From Parastagonospora avenae f. sp. tritici 18332-5 (taxonomy: Eukaryota; Ascomycota; Dothideomycetes; Pleosporales; Phaeosphaeriaceae): a stretch of DNA of 64,000 bases. The notes beneath the pieces are model-generated. The model saw nothing but the letters and a program-made list of their open reading frames with translations. It had not been told where the DNA came from and ran no database searches. Positions 1 to 12,346 of this stretch are shown in pieces. The translations under genes were made by a program, and so were the position numbers. How positions within the stretch are numbered: the stretch's first letter is position 1; every line of letters starts with the position of its first letter. Location of the stretch: positions 744,001-808,000 of the forward strand of contig JAFJTR010000005.1 of assembly GCA_022559985.1 (NCBI GenBank). The letters run 5' to 3'.

Positions 1-1390
1 GCATTAGCAGGCTGTTCACATGCTTCGCGGAGCCCGTTTGGCCACATTTCAACTGCGTGTTTGAAGATGCGTCTGATGACGGAGGACATCTTGGCGTCCT
101 CAATCTGGTCAGGTCCGCATAATAATGCCGGCGCAAAGCACACGGCCAAATTTTCTGCCGTCATCTTGTTCTGCTCTTGTCTGGAGGCCACAGCGTCAAG
201 CAGAGGAAGGAGATGCCTGACGATAATTTCTCGTGAGATGCCGGGCAGAAGCGACCATTCAGACTCAGGCGAGAACAAGTCCCGCAGACGGTCAAGGTCG
301 GGAATGTCTTGCGAATCACCCCATAGTCTCCTCAGGTCGCCATATGAAGTGGTTGGGAATATTGGTTGGCGCAGAGAGGCATACCACGCCTTGACCAGTG
401 CCGCAGCCATGAAGACGGAGTAAGCATCCTTGGGGTCCACTTCGGCAAGAATCTCGTCCTGGTGTTCAGCATTCGGGTATGGTGGGACGGGCAATGTGAC
501 GCCGTTGTCTTTCCATATGATGTACTTCTGGCCCCTGTCGTAGGCTTCTTTCAGACAGTCCCGCAGCTTCGCGTGTGGTGGCACCCGAAACAGGCCCTCG
601 GACCTGATGTTCTCTTCGATCAGCACGAAACTCGTGGCCTCTCGCAGGACGCGGGGAAAGCGCGTCTTGCCATTGCGGCCTGTGGGAAACGGGGTGCGGG
701 CCCCGAACGCTCGACGACCGGTGGCGTGCTCTACGTATATGTCGTCGGATATGCGGCGGTCGGTGAGATATGTCGACGAGGGAATGAGGAGGTTCTCGAC
801 CTGTATGCTGCGGGCGAGTTCTGTCAAGCTGGAGGCTGCCCAAGTTAGTGGTTACACCAGGCTGATCAGGCTGACGTATCCCAGCACTCACAGTGGTAGA
901 TTTTCCTCCTGAACTTGGGGCTCACAATGGTAGAGAAGATCTCCGTCAGTATGCGCACCCATGCCTTCTCGTGCACAATGTACAGTTTCTGGAGCCGCTT
1001 GCGCATCGCCCGGGACAGGACGTGGTATGCCTGCAGGAACCAGCCCCAGCCCGGCCTATGCTTCTTCGTCGTAGCCCCATTGTCGCCGTCTCCAGCAAAG
1101 AAGACGACCTCGTATTCGTATCCCTTCAGCAAGTCGTCCTCCTCGGGCAGGCGCGCGAGCACGTAGGGAAGGAGCAAGTCGAAGTCGGTCTCGTGGGTGT
1201 CGGGCATGGCAGCCGCGTTCAGGATAAACACAGGCCTGCCTTCCCTGGACGGAATGGGCGAGCGGTACAGAATGGAAGTCGCCGCCTTGGCCATGTCTGT
1301 CGAATAGTTTGAGCTCTGGCGCGGCGGAGGCACAGCTGAGAGCGACGAGCTCCGCAGCCGGCTTGCGACTTTGGCGCGCATGCCGCTCAT
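1..1390 (-). CDS. Rho GTPase-activating protein with N-terminal CRAL-TRIO-like (BCH) domain, 3' end outside window
   Basis: Two exons are visible: 892-1390 and from 835 leftwards past the window edge, separated by a 56-base GT..AG intron (836-891) that joins in phase 1. The first exon carries a divergent CRAL-TRIO/BCH module (a run containing FDLLLPYVLARLP, then GWGWFLQAYHVLSRAMRKRL). The second exon carries a RhoGAP domain: ENIRSEGLFRVPPHAKL includes the arginine-finger region (GLFR) and AENLAVCFAPALL is the second conserved RhoGAP helix. Known role of this architecture (yeast Ecm25-like proteins): switching off Rho/Cdc42-type GTPases in polarised growth. The start at 1390 gives a short basic leader; a second Met lies three codons in. 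The C-terminus is missing from the window. The family call is firm; the exact orthologue is not. Confidence 0.88.
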
Positions 1391-1971
1391 GGCGACTGGC
1401 TGCTATCGCAGTGTCCGTATCTTCTTTCTTCGTGTCTGTCGATGAAGTTTGTGGGGAACCTTGGAAGGGGAAATCTGGCACGTGAGAGCGGGACACTGGA
1501 GGGTGCAGTCCACGGGTGGATGAGGGGCTGAGGCAGAGGCGGTGCAGGGCCTATAAACAAATGACGTTGCTTGGAGACAGCGGATCAACCCGCCTTAGCG
1601 CCTGCTTGTGGCTCGTTGTCATTCAGACGACACCACTTCCAGAATAACCAGGTTTCAGAAGTTTACCTCTGAGCTTGCTTATTTGTATTTTGTTTGTTCT
1701 GCATGCCGAATGTCGTCATACACTATCATCTGAGGTGTGTGTGGTGTCTAAAAACAGATGTGGTGTTGCCTAGCTTGGGGTTCCCTGTGAACTATAGTGC
1801 AATCATCTAGCAGACCCTGGTATGTAGTGGGGGAACATGATCTGTCGCCAGAAACCTTGAGTTCTTCGATATCTGACTATTTGCAGGATACATAGGCCAA
1901 AGAGCTCTGCGGCTGTCCACACGAGTTGCGCTGCTTGTTCTCTTCCACGCTTTACTCCAAAGTTGCCACAC
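1391..1971. other. Intergenic, 581 bases
   Basis: This lies between the 5' end of the RhoGAP gene and the 3' end of the TCF25 gene. I see no credible coding exon or RNA gene. It should hold the RhoGAP promoter and the TCF25 3' untranslated region. Confidence 0.5.
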
Positions 1972-4049
1972 TCAATCGCTCTCATCAGACTCCACCTCCA
2001 ATCCTCCCTGCCCGTTGTTGTCGAAGATGACGTCCACACCCTCGTCTCTCAGCCGCCTACGCACTGTCTCGAATCGGCCCGTATTCCTCCTAAACTCATC
2101 CATGCTGGAGCCTGCTGCCTCCAGTGCCGCGGCGAAATCCTCCACTGTGAACCCTTCATGAGCCAGATTCTCAATCCTGACACTTTGGAAGTACAGTCTG
2201 AGCTCCTCGATACTAGCGAGCAACTGCGTGCGGTTCGAACTTGCTACGTTGCCTGCTGAGTCGAACGAGTCGATGCTATCTTCTGGGGGCAGAGGATCTG
2301 AGACAGATGTGTACTTGGCCTTGATCTGTGTGTCGAGAAGTGCCATTAGGTTGCGGTCGTCGGAGAGAATGACGTGTCGCGCAATATCGATTTCTGGTAT
2401 TTGCGCAAGCCAGTAGGGATCTTCGCCTGCGCCTAGTTCCTCCTCAAAGGAGTAGCACACCTCAACTAGCAGACTTGTGGCTTCGGTTGTGTTCCACAGG
2501 TCCTTTGCTTTTGGTACATAGAGCTGGCAGAGGAGCTCTTGGTAGTCGCCATTGGGTTCCTTGCCCCATACTGGCTTCGGCATTGGCGATATGTCGAGCT
2601 CCTTGCATAGTCGGGCAGCTACCCATGGGTATTCCCTGATGGCGTTCTTTAGTGTTGATCGTGCTTTTTGTGGTTGTTTGAGACGATCGTGGGCGAGAGC
2701 GACACTGAAAGCAAGGTTGGGCGGGACCTTCCACAGTCGCTGCAAGTGATCTGTCTCTACAAGGTCAATGACGGCCTGGGGGTCGCGGCCACGTAGTGCT
2801 AATTGATCGAAAAGCAGTCGGATGCAGTAGGGATCTTGCTCCGGAGCCATAGCCAACATCAGCTTCGCCCACTCAAAGGCTGTTTGGAATGTTGCCCGGA
2901 CTGTGAGTGTGCCAATATATCTCCAAATAGCGAGCCAAAATTCGCGGTTCTCAGGACGACGGAAATCGAGACGTGCCTTGCCGGCTGCTAAGTTCTTGGA
3001 GAAGGTCGAATGGACCGATCTGCCGAAAGTGAAGAGGGCACGCTCAAGCAATTCAGACGCAGTTGCATTATCACGCTGTTGCTTGGCAATTTCAGAGACC
3101 TGGAGGAGTGTAGAGATGTGGTAGGCTATGGTCATGTTAGCAACGAGGGCGCAAGAACACGCATTGGATACTCACGGTTGTAGTGTAGTAGCTTGATCAT
3201 GCGCTCAGGATCCATACTGCCTACACACACTTGAAACTGCGTCTGTGTCTCTTGATATGTCCGGTTGTGGACGAATCTATACTCGACTGTTCCGTTTTGC
3301 CGTCTCTCGACAATCTCCATGGATAGTCCACCTGATGTTGCACGTGGCCACTCTTCTTTGCCTTGGATGAAGACGTTGCGACGAAGTCCGAGAGATGCAA
3401 GGCCACGAGCGCCGGGTCCGTTGCGTCCTGCCACTGCAGCAGCGACGCCGCCTTGCTGTCCTTGGCCTCGTTGACGTTGCCGTGGTTCATCGTCGGTGTT
3501 CTGAAGAGCAGCTCGACCGAACAGCTTCTTCATCTCGTTCGCTGCGTGCAAGTGCTGCGAATCTACGCTTAGAACCGCGCACAGCTGCTGCACCTCCTCG
3601 CTAATGCCTGAATTTTGCTGTTCGCTGTCGTTGGTGTCCCGCCCATTCGCTGCAATATTGAGTGTCATCAGCGCTCGGTCGATCTCATCTAGTCCAGACG
3701 AGGCGTCAACCTTCGCTGTGCTTGTAGCAGGGTCTGCAACAGCAGCCTTTGACTTTCCCTTCTTCTTTTTCTTTTTGCTCTTCTTGGATTTGGATGGTGG
3801 TGGGGCAGCAACGACCTCTTCGGATTGCGATCCTACCCGCTCTTCCTCTGCATCGTCGTCCTCATCGTCTTCTTGATCGTCGTCGTCGTTGCCTAGCATG
3901 GCGAATAAACTCGGTTTCACTTTTGGCTTCGGCACTATCTCATCTTCCGACTTCTCTTGTTCATTTTCCTGCTCTTCTTGTGCCAGCTTTTCCTGAATCT
4001 GTTTCTCTTCCAGCTCCCTCTGGACGCGTCGAAGCGCACGTGAAGACAT
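1972..4049 (-). CDS. TCF25/Rqc1 homologue (ribosome quality control)
   Basis: Exons 3176-4049 and 1972-3125 are joined across a 50-base intron (3126-3175), restoring the family signature HYNPYHISTLLQVSEIAKQQ across the junction and giving 675 residues. The N-terminal third is low complexity: an RRVQRELEEKQ coiled-coil-like start, an acidic D/E run, then a lysine-rich KKSKKKKKKGK patch. The C-terminal two thirds is the TCF25 helical repeat region (SELLERALFTFGRS, FQTAFEWAKLMLAMAPEQDPYC). In yeast, Rqc1 works with the Ltn1 E3 ligase and Cdc48 on stalled 60S subunits to clear nascent chains; the animal homologue is TCF25/NULP1. Length and domain order are normal. The next gene starts about 360 bases away in the opposite direction, so promoters are probably shared. 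Confidence 0.9.
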
Positions 4050-4408
4050 GCCGCCGGTCTAGTGAATGTGCAACCTAGTACTTGTTTGTGGAGGGGTATA
4101 ACTGTCTGCTCGTCGCGAATCAACTAATATGTGTTGAGGTCGATGCAAATCTACCCTTGAGCGAAAGTGAGAGATATTCTGGTATGGATATTTTCGTAGT
4201 CTGGAGATGCGGTTATGACGTCGTGTTCGTGGTTAGGGCGAGAGATTTAGTGGGCGAACGCTTTTGTTCTGTGCAGTGGTCATTGGTGAATCGTGATCGA
4301 TTGCCCCGCCAAGACCAGCACTACCCTTGCGCGTGAACCATGATTTCACCAGCTGTAGCTTGACCTGTCTACCACTCTTCCCCGTACCCCACATTCAACC
4401 TCCAGGAG
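4050..4408. promoter_or_regulatory. Divergent promoter region between TCF25 and PP2C genes
   Basis: 359 bases separate two divergently transcribed start codons. No coding potential is apparent. I infer a bidirectional promoter from the layout only; no specific binding motif is claimed. Confidence 0.4.
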
Positions 4409-6292
4409 ATGCGTCGGGCAGCTGTTCAAGTGACCCGCCTTGCCCGTCGCCCGTGCCTGCCTCGCAAGTTCGCTCGCAGCCGAACTGCGGTCTTCGCGCC
4501 GAGCAATGGCCTAGTGTTCCGCGCTCACTACCATCTCCGCCCGCGAGCCTCGCCTATTATCCTCTCCTCATCGATGCAGTTCCGCGCATTGACTGGAGCA
4601 CTGGTAGCTGCCGCTGTAGCTTCGGGTGCCTTTTACGCTTACAACGGCAACCAGTCCACCAACGTGACATCGCCAGTCGACCAGGCCAGGAACCTCACCA
4701 ACGGCACAAACATCACGAACAGCGAGCCCACCCGGAAAGCGCTTGTAGTGGGCCCGGGCGAGCTCTACACCGGCACCATCACAGGATCTGGCCCGCTAGC
4801 AAAAGAGACGGACGACTACGGCAGGAAGGTGCTCGAGATGCTCGACCCTGAACAGACGACGGCGAAGCTCCGCAAGAACGAGGAGTCGTGGCTGGTGGGA
4901 CGCGGGCAGGGCGTGGTGCGGTACGATGTCGTGCAGATTCCCAGCAACGACCCAATTGAAGACGATCACGCCGAGAAGATCATCGAGGTGCCGTCAAACC
5001 TGGCAGCCACGGATGGCGCCAACGCAAGCGACTGGATGTTCTGGGGAGTGTTCGACGGACACAGGTATACGCGTTGCTTACCTAAATGATGAAGCCTGTT
5101 ATTAACACTTCCAGTGGCTGGGTTACTTCGGCCAAACTTCGCAACACGCTCATCTCTTTCGTCGCACGTGAGCTGAACACAACGTATAAGTCCGCCGTTG
5201 AGGACCCCTCGCTCCGCTTTCCCACGCCCGAATCAATCGATGCTGCTATCAAGACTGGTTTCGTTCGCCTGGATAACGAGATTGTCCACGAGTCCGTCAA
5301 GAAGCTGAGGAAGGCACAGTCAAAGGTCGCGGCTGCTGAGCTGCTTGCACCGGCCCTGTCTGGTTCATGCGCCCTATTGTCATTCTACGACAGCCGATCA
5401 AAACTACTACGTGTTGCATGCACAGGCGATTCTCGTGCCGTGCTCGGGCGAAGGGGTGCCAATGGCAAATGGACTGCTACCCCTCTATCGGAAGATCAAA
5501 CAGGAGGTACTACCAGCGAGGCTGAACGGCTGCGCAGAGAGCACCCTGGCGAGCCCAATGTAGTCAGGAATGGCCGCATCTTGGGTGGACTAGAGCCTTC
5601 GCGCGCTTTCGGTGATGCGTCGTACAAGTGGTCAGCACAAATCACCAAGGAGTTGAAGGAGTCGTACTTTGCCCGGTCGCAATCGGCGCTACTGAAGACA
5701 CCTCCATACGTCACCGCCGAGCCTATCATCACGACCACCAAGGTTGAGCCTGAGAAGGGCGACTTTGTCGTCATGGCCACCGATGGTCTCTGGGAGATGC
5801 TCACCAACGAGGAAGTCGTTGGCCTTGTTGGACAGTGGCTTGATGCGCAGGGCAACCCAGGTAGCCAAGGATCGCAAACACAATCTTGGTTGAAGAGCTG
5901 GTGGTCAAGCGAGAAGCAATTACCAGTCGAACAGAAGACTGGCGAGGGCGGCAAAGGTCAGCGTGCGCCAATCCGTCAAGAGCAATGGGGCACCAAGACT
6001 AGCATGAACGAGAGATTCGTTGTGGAAGACAAGAATGCGGCGACACATCTCGTACGCAATGCACTAGGTGGTAAAGATCAGGATCAGTTGAGCGCGTTGC
6101 TCACCCTGCCGAGTCCGTTCTCGAGAAGATACAGGTTCGTGTTCTCATCGATGCTGTCGAGCTTGACTAACGTGGTACAGGGACGATTTGACTGTCGAAG
6201 TCATCTTTTTCGGCGAAGGAAGCGCGAATGGAAGTGTCACTTTGAATCAGGAGGCGAGCGCAGCAGCACCCGAGCCCAAGGCGAAGCTGTAA
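4409..6292 (+). CDS. Mitochondrial PP2C-family protein phosphatase (Ptc5-like)
   Basis: Three exons, 4409-5064, 5115-6134 and 6181-6292, give 595 residues. The first junction restores the PP2C metal motif VFDGHSGW; the second restores RYRDDLTVEVIFF, a typical Ptc5-type ending. Further PP2C motifs: GDSRAVLGRRG, the SEDQTG and GGLEPSRAFGD stretches, and MATDGLWEM. The N-terminus is Arg-rich without acidic residues (RRAAVQVTRLARRPCLPRKF), as expected for a mitochondrial presequence, followed by one hydrophobic span (near GALVAAAVASGAFYAY). Yeast Ptc5 dephosphorylates and activates the pyruvate dehydrogenase E1 alpha subunit; that substrate is inferred here. A Ser/Gly/Gln-rich insert precedes the last motif. 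Family assignment is firm. Confidence 0.9.
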
Positions 6293-6530
6293 ATCAGAAG
6301 CAGCTTTCCCTTCTCCATTCGAGTTCGTACTTATATACCCCATATCTTAGTTCTTCTTCGAGCACTTCATCTGCATCACGGAAGCCGGGCGTCCTAGGCG
6401 ATCATAGCAATGCGACAAATGACAAAAGTTGATCTTCATCGAGCTTTTCTTCACTTGTGTCCTTGACACGGGCGAGCACTCTCACCTGGTTTCTCCCAGC
6501 TTTGATCTTGTCCTTCACACAGCGTTCCCC

Positions 6531-6947
6531 TCAAGCTCCACCCCGAGCATTGCTCAGTTCCAACCACGCCTGGAATGCTAGCCACTCATCGTACTTCTTC
6601 TGCAGTCGTCTATCGGAACGTTCTTTGTTGCGTTTCGCACAATCTGTGTTACGTCAGTATGGAAGTTGAGAAACTTGGGGGCACTGACACTTGTATGGAC
6701 AGCACAGCGCCTCTCGTATTCTTCTGGATGACAAGACGAGGGTGATTAGAACACCAGCGACTGCGATGACAACCCCGGCGAGCGTGAAGATGGCTTCTTT
6801 TGACCAGGGAGGAGAGCTTGGGTTGGACGTGAAAGATTTGATGGAGGTTACGTTGGTGGAAGAAGGGAGAGCGGGAGCAGCTTGAGCTGTGGTGATGAAT
6901 GAAAAGATGAGGATGAGGCTGAGGCGTAGAGGTAGGGGTGCCATCAT
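6531..6947 (-). CDS. Small signal-anchored single-span membrane protein, unknown function
   Basis: Two exons, 6689-6947 and 6531-6643, with a 45-base intron (donor GTCAGT), give 123 residues. The N-terminus is a signal peptide (MMAPLPLRLSLILIFSF.. ending near AQAAPA), then a short Ser/Thr/Pro ectodomain, one transmembrane helix (EAIFTLAGVVIAVAGVLITL), a basic stop-transfer RRIREALCCPYK and a charged cytosolic tail (KRNKERSDRRLQKKYDEWL). The intron was chosen because it continues into this charged tail; without splicing the frame stops after 20 different residues. The dicysteine next to the membrane could be palmitoylated (inference). I do not recognise a named family. Start codons at 6947 and 6944 are both possible. 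Confidence 0.6.
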
Positions 6948-9106
6948 TGAATGGTCACGTGCACAAATACTGAAGCAGGCGGGAACCCTGGATCCAAGTG
7001 CCTCGTTAGGAAAGGGCCTCTCTTGAAGAGCAAATAAACTTGTATGGGAAGTCGCAATATATGTGCAGAAGCTGGACCGGTGAACGAACATTTTGTATTG
7101 TGGGAAATGCTGTCTTTAATACTCGGATCAGAGCATTTCGCCTTCCAAGGTTGCCATAGGGCGCTGGAAGGCTGTCTCTGAGGTGTTCTGCCAGCTCTCG
7201 GCAACATATACGTCTCGTTGCAGTTCTGGAGTACTCCTGTCAGATATGAGCAAGGCTGGCCGCATCACAGGCTCGGCTGGAATGGAACTGCATGGAATGG
7301 ACCGCGCGGCTGGTCGCACAAGGGCGGGAGATAAAAGCCACCTGTTCATAGATCAGACGAGAGAGCACAATCAATCACTTCAATGATCAACATTATTAAG
7401 AACATTTTTAATCTGACAACTCCAATCAGCGCGCTGACGTTCCGCCGTAGCTTCTACGACCCTAGCACGAGCACGGGGTTATCCAAAAAAAAACCGGTGA
7501 GCTATGCGCCAGCAAAGGTAACACTGGCTGCATTACCCGGTCTGCTTCCGAGGTCATCGCGCTTCCTGCATCCGAACCTGACCCTAGAGCAACGCTCAGC
7601 GAATCCCTGAGGCTGTTCACCGCTCTCAATCAGACATGATTCGCCGTCACCAGCGAGTATCGGGACGACGGCCAAGCGAGTGAGGAACTATCTATTCCTG
7701 GCGTGGCGCAGTGGCTCACTCACAACTTTAATTGCATCCCTGCTGCCCGCTTCAGAAAGCTACTGGAGCGTCTGCTCTATGGAATATACAAGACAACACT
7801 ACCTAAGTAATCTTGATCGCCGTACATTATAGGCTCTACGATTCAAACGCGGAACATCAAGGGTCGTTGCGGGCGACTTCAATTAAGCAATAATCGTCAT
7901 CGGGTCCTCTGCAGGTTTCGGGATCTCGCAAATGCTATACAAAATGAGTAGGAGGTACCTAGGCGAATGCTCATAGAGACTGAACGAAAGCTTGAAGGAA
8001 CAGCGAAGCCGGTAAGAACCAATGCAAATTGCACCCGACACCCGGATGGTGCGGACAAGGTTGAAAATTGCAAGGAAAGCTTCAATAGGCCGAACATCTG
8101 ACTGGATGAGTTACCGAGCGTGCGTGTCATTTGAGCTCTCCCTTGACTTACGTATACAGTTCTACAGACGTTCAAAATTATGAGCAATTCCACACTGAAT
8201 AGAGACGTGGAGCGATATTGCTGTCAATTGAAACACTGTCGTTTGGTCGGCATACACATGCCTTTCAACACCCGTTACTGGCTTCCTGACTTCTGTCAAC
8301 ACGTTTGATTTTCTTTTCCTTCCTGTCCTAGAGCGTTCTGGCGTCATGGCACTTACCGAGTACTACTCAACTCCAACCACTCCTGAGACTTTACCTATTC
8401 ATCGTACTTTTTTAGGGGCCATTGTCTTGTTTTCTCCTCTTTGCGTGCTCTGCAATCTGGAAAGTGACAGTCCCTGTCAGCACATAGTTCTACATAGAGC
8501 CATCTATGATACTCAGGTTCTATTGGACATGCCTGATAACTGGCGACGATTAAGTCATGTACGCTATCTGTGAAGGTCAGTCTAACAGAGCATAGTACGT
8601 CCCTCCAGCCCATTTATGATCGTTCTTTAGTTCCACAGAATATAATCGCCAGTAGGAATAAGCACTCTCTAGCCAGTGAATGATGAAGAGTAAATATATC
8701 AAGGCTGATGAAGGATGCATACAATTAATTTTCGATCGTCACTGATAAATTGCCCCGGCGCGCCCGGGACATGAACATGAGGTTTAGTTTACCTTCAGGT
8801 CTGGTCTGGTGAGCTGCGCAACAACCGCTTTTCGTAGGACACGAAGTAGGCAGTTTGCGGGCGAAACCTTTGCACGCGCAGTTTTATTTTGTTCCGTCGC
8901 GTCTAAGGCACTGGTAAGGACCGGTACCTCAGTCGCGCAAAGTTCTCTCTCACTTACTTAGTTATTTTCTCTAGTGCCCGTGTGCGCTGCAATGATAGAT
9001 CGCAAATCACGATATATAGCAAGCCTCTTGATCCGTCTTGTTGCCCTTCTTTAACTTTCTGACAGGCTGTACCAGCATCGTTGTCAGGAAACACCGGGTG
9101 CCAATC
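6948..9106. other. Long intergenic stretch, about 2.2 kb
   Basis: Short open frames occur (for example 7383-7610 and 8346-8573) but none has a signal peptide, recognisable motif, intron logic or plausible composition. A GC-rich patch occurs around 8755-8770. I see no transposon ends or RNA gene. It marks the change from the housekeeping block to the broken-gene region. Confidence 0.45.
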
Positions 9107-10083
9107 ATGAAGCTCAGTATATTGATACTTTTTATCGTCGCCCTCGGCTTGTTTGCCTACAGTTGTCCGCCTCCATTCAACGAATTTCGTGACCTCGACA
9201 ACGCAACTCTTCTCCACGAGGCGGTCGCGCAGCGTAGATCGTTTCCTCAACTTGGGTCGACCCATAGGCATCAGGACAAAACATGGACCCATGCGGATCA
9301 CGGACTTAGCCCAATGGCCGTTTGGCCAGCGAACGACAATAAGCTTACGGTCATCCCATTATTCTATGTCAACAAATTCGCAAAAAACAAGATTGGCGGT
9401 ATTTGGTCACAGGTCTGGAAGGTGTGGTACAGGAAAATCGGCGATCCTTGTGCGAAAACCGGTCACAGTCTCCAAGGGTTCGAAGAAATCAAAGACGCCA
9501 CACTGATCATAAAAGAGAGACTTGGAATCCTTCTGTGAAGCTGAACACGCTTATTTCGGCCTTATTTTAGATGCCATGCACGCAACAGGCACGGCTGGGT
9601 TTGCGCATCTGGACTGGTAGGTTATACATCTTTCGCTGCACAGTCATGGTGGAACAATCCCTGACTTGAACCTTCCATAACCATGGAAGATTTACGTAGC
9701 TCCTTCTACGGCACTTACGAAAGCCCCTAGCGCGCGCCCGGCTTCTTGGCGCCTCCCAATTTCTCCACGGAGACCACATGGGACCACTGGCATAAAGACG
9801 AGGATGGTAATTACGATGGCATGAAACACCCATACGAGTTGGAATACAGCGACAAATACGATTACGACTCTATAATGCATTATTCGTCGATCGCGGCGTC
9901 TGGAAAACGGCCTCTCACTATATCCAATGCGCCGCTCGTCAGATGGGTCCACGGAGGCCCCGACTATACTCCACCTACAGCAAGAACGCTGTATTAATCG
10001 ATGAGATTCTGTACAAGAGAGGACTATCGGATGGAGACTTCGACGGTGTCAAAAAGTTGTGTCCCTGGAGGGGAGAGGCCTAA
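9107..10083 (+). pseudogene. Astacin-type (M12A) secreted metalloprotease pseudogene, copy 1
   Basis: The start is intact: a signal peptide (MKLSILILFIVALGLFAYS) then CPPPFNEFRDLDNATLLHEA, closely matching the neighbour at 10886 (ALPFNDFRNLHNETRLAEA). Homology continues to GHSLQGFEEIKDA, then the frame shifts: TWNPSVKLNTLIS appears in another frame where the neighbour has VWNPDVPWDALVV. The zinc site is eroded: near 9575-9612 the sequence reads HATGTAGFAHLD where copy 2 has HEMGHILGLVHEH, so the catalytic Glu and second His are lost. A later frame holds the Met-turn region (YDSIMHYSS), and a final frameshift near 9980 is needed to reach KNAVLIDEILYKRGLSDGDF and the terminal stop at 10083. At least two frameshifts and a missing active site make this a clear pseudogene. 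Confidence 0.82.
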
Positions 10084-10885
10084 GTGTCAAGCGGAGGGTA
10101 GATTTAGAAAGTATTTTGAGGGGTGAGATTCTTTAGAAGGTCTAAAGTAGACGATAAAGGAAAATCTGACAACGGGCGCTTACATAAACCATGACAAACA
10201 CCGGAGCCTATTAGTTTCGTATGCCGTGGCTGCTTTTGTGGGTTGAAGTTGTAACACAGTAACGTCTTCCCATCAAGCATTGCTGTGCTGGGACATGCAC
10301 TGAACTCTAGTCCCTCAGGCCAAAGTTTTTCCCCAGCAATATGTCTTCATACTACCCTTTTCCTGTTTTGTATCAGAATCCTGGTTCACATATCTAGATC
10401 CACTCGGTAAATAATGATCTGCGGTGTCACTCCCGCTACATCATCGTTGGAAAAGCTGTCCAGTATGCGTAGCAGATTTAGTGTGCATTAAATGATTGGC
10501 GGAAAGTCACTCAAGTCTAAGTCGAACCATGCCATAAGCACGCAATTGCGTCCTCCAAATGAAGGCCTGCCTAGTCGGAAGTCAGACGAATCGATCTTGG
10601 AACCACTTCGCCGTAGCAAACCTACCAATTGCGTGTGCACTGATACTTTGATGACTCTGCTTTGCATGGTGAGAGTCTCACTCCTGCTTCCAAGCGAGTG
10701 GCAGATAAGCGGCATCTACTGCTGCCGCATTTTCTTATCTTGCCACTAACTTAGTGCCTCCTGCGGTAACGTGGGGAACAAACGGTGACGGTCTAGCTAT
10801 TTACATAGCCAGCCCTCAAATCTATCGTCGTCTCTCATCTACTTCCCGACTCCACCCACGAGAGCAACTCAGAATTTCATCAACC
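10084..10885. other. Intergenic, 802 bases, between the two astacin copies
   Basis: No coding exon or RNA gene is convincing. It presumably held the copy 2 promoter. The two copies are direct neighbours in the same orientation, so this spacer probably descends from the duplication boundary. Confidence 0.4.
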
Positions 10886-12097
10886 ATGAACATCATCCTG
10901 TTCTTCCTAGGTATCTTCTGTACATTTGCTCGCGGCTGCGCACTTCCTTTCAACGACTTCCGCAACCTCCACAATGAGACTCGTCTTGCGGAAGCTATTG
11001 CGGAACACATGGCCGATCCTCAGCTTAGATGGACAAGTTTTGTGAGCGGCTCCAATGCCGCGATTGAGGCATGGCCTACAAACAAATATGATTTGGTGTA
11101 CATTCCCTTTTGCTATCTTGCCAATAATGTCAAGCGTAAGAATGCCCCCGTTGTAGAGAGAGCTTGGGATCTATGGTTTCGAAAAATCGGTAAACCTAGC
11201 AACCTAGCTGGCCACCGCCTCGCAGGATTTCAGGAGACAAAAGACGCAAATGGCAATTCTAGGTTCTGTTACTCAGACCTGCAAAATTCTGTCTGGAACC
11301 CCGATGTCCCTTGGGACGCACTTGTCGTCGATTGGGACCTCAAGGATGGCTCGAGTTGGTCATCTGTGGCATACACGCCCGAGGATTGGTAAGTGGTAAT
11401 TTGGTATACTGTCATAGAAAACTTGGGCGTATTTACGTCGGATACTGATATTTCCTCAGGAATGATAAGTCCGCTAGACACAAGATGATAATTGGTTGGG
11501 AACACAATCCATACTATGAACGTTTCACAGTGGTACCAACCGTTGCCCATGAGATGGGACATATTCTCGGCTTAGTACACGAGCACCAACTTATCAATCG
11601 TGAGCTTTCAAATTACGAGCTTGGCTTCACTGGGTCTGACAACAATTACAGGTGACCTTTACGTCAAATATTAGTGCGAGAACTTGAAAGGCTACCAGTT
11701 AGTGAAGAACCGGCTTCCAAGCCGGCCCGGCGTTACTATGGGCATGCTTTGTAACGACGGAAAGACTTGCCTAGAACGCCCTTGATCTGCTGTCGGCATA
11801 AATTGCGCCTCCGATTACAGCAATATACAATGGAAAGACTATTTGGCCCTCGGCAAAGACTATGACATTAATTCCATCATGCACTACAATTCACATCAAG
11901 CTGGCATCTGGAGGCAAGGCAAGGTTATAGCCATACACAAGTCCCCACTCATCAAATGGAAGAATGGCGGAAAGGACTTTACCCCACCAGCGGTAGTCAA
12001 CGACCAGAATCCCGAGCTGATTGGATTAACATGGAAAGACGGACCTTCGGATGACGATCTTGAAGGCATCAGAGCAATATTTCCGTGGATTGGATAA
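10886..12097 (+). pseudogene. Astacin-type (M12A) secreted metalloprotease, copy 2, with two in-frame stops
   Basis: Exons 10886-11388, 11460-11599 and 11652-12097 join in correct phase to a 363-codon frame. It has a signal peptide (MNIILFFLGIFCTFARG), an N-terminal domain like copy 1, the full zinc signature HEMGHILGLVHEH in exon 2, and the Met-turn SIMHYNS in exon 3. Exon 3 contains two in-frame stops, TAG at 11672-11674 (before CENLKGYQ) and TGA at 11783-11785 (before SAVGINCASDY), yet coding similarity continues on both sides, including WKDYLALGKDYDINS. Both are one transition from sense codons (CAG; CGA or TGG). Either the gene is dead or the stops are sequence errors. Astacins are zinc endopeptidases, here predicted secreted. 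Without the stops this would be a normal-looking active-site protein. Confidence 0.75.
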
Positions 12098-12346
12098 GGG
12101 TGCTAGAAAGACCGCCGGACTCAAGTCGCTTCTTAGGGCTTATGGGAAAGATTAGAAATGGAAACCTTACAGATGGGTCTTAGGAGACGAAACAAATCTT
12201 GGGTCTTCAAACGTGGCATTGAAATCTGCTAGCTTCAAGTCGTGACACCGCACTGCCCAGCTCATATGATATACACTCGTAGGACATATCGAGGCCCCCT
12301 ATGCATCGAGCGCTGAAATCCTCGTCGTTTACTGGGCATGTCCAGA

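Noticed and set aside
7383..7610. 75-codon frame in the long 7-9 kb spacer
   Set aside because: No motif, signal, splice logic or neighbour support. Its composition fits chance.
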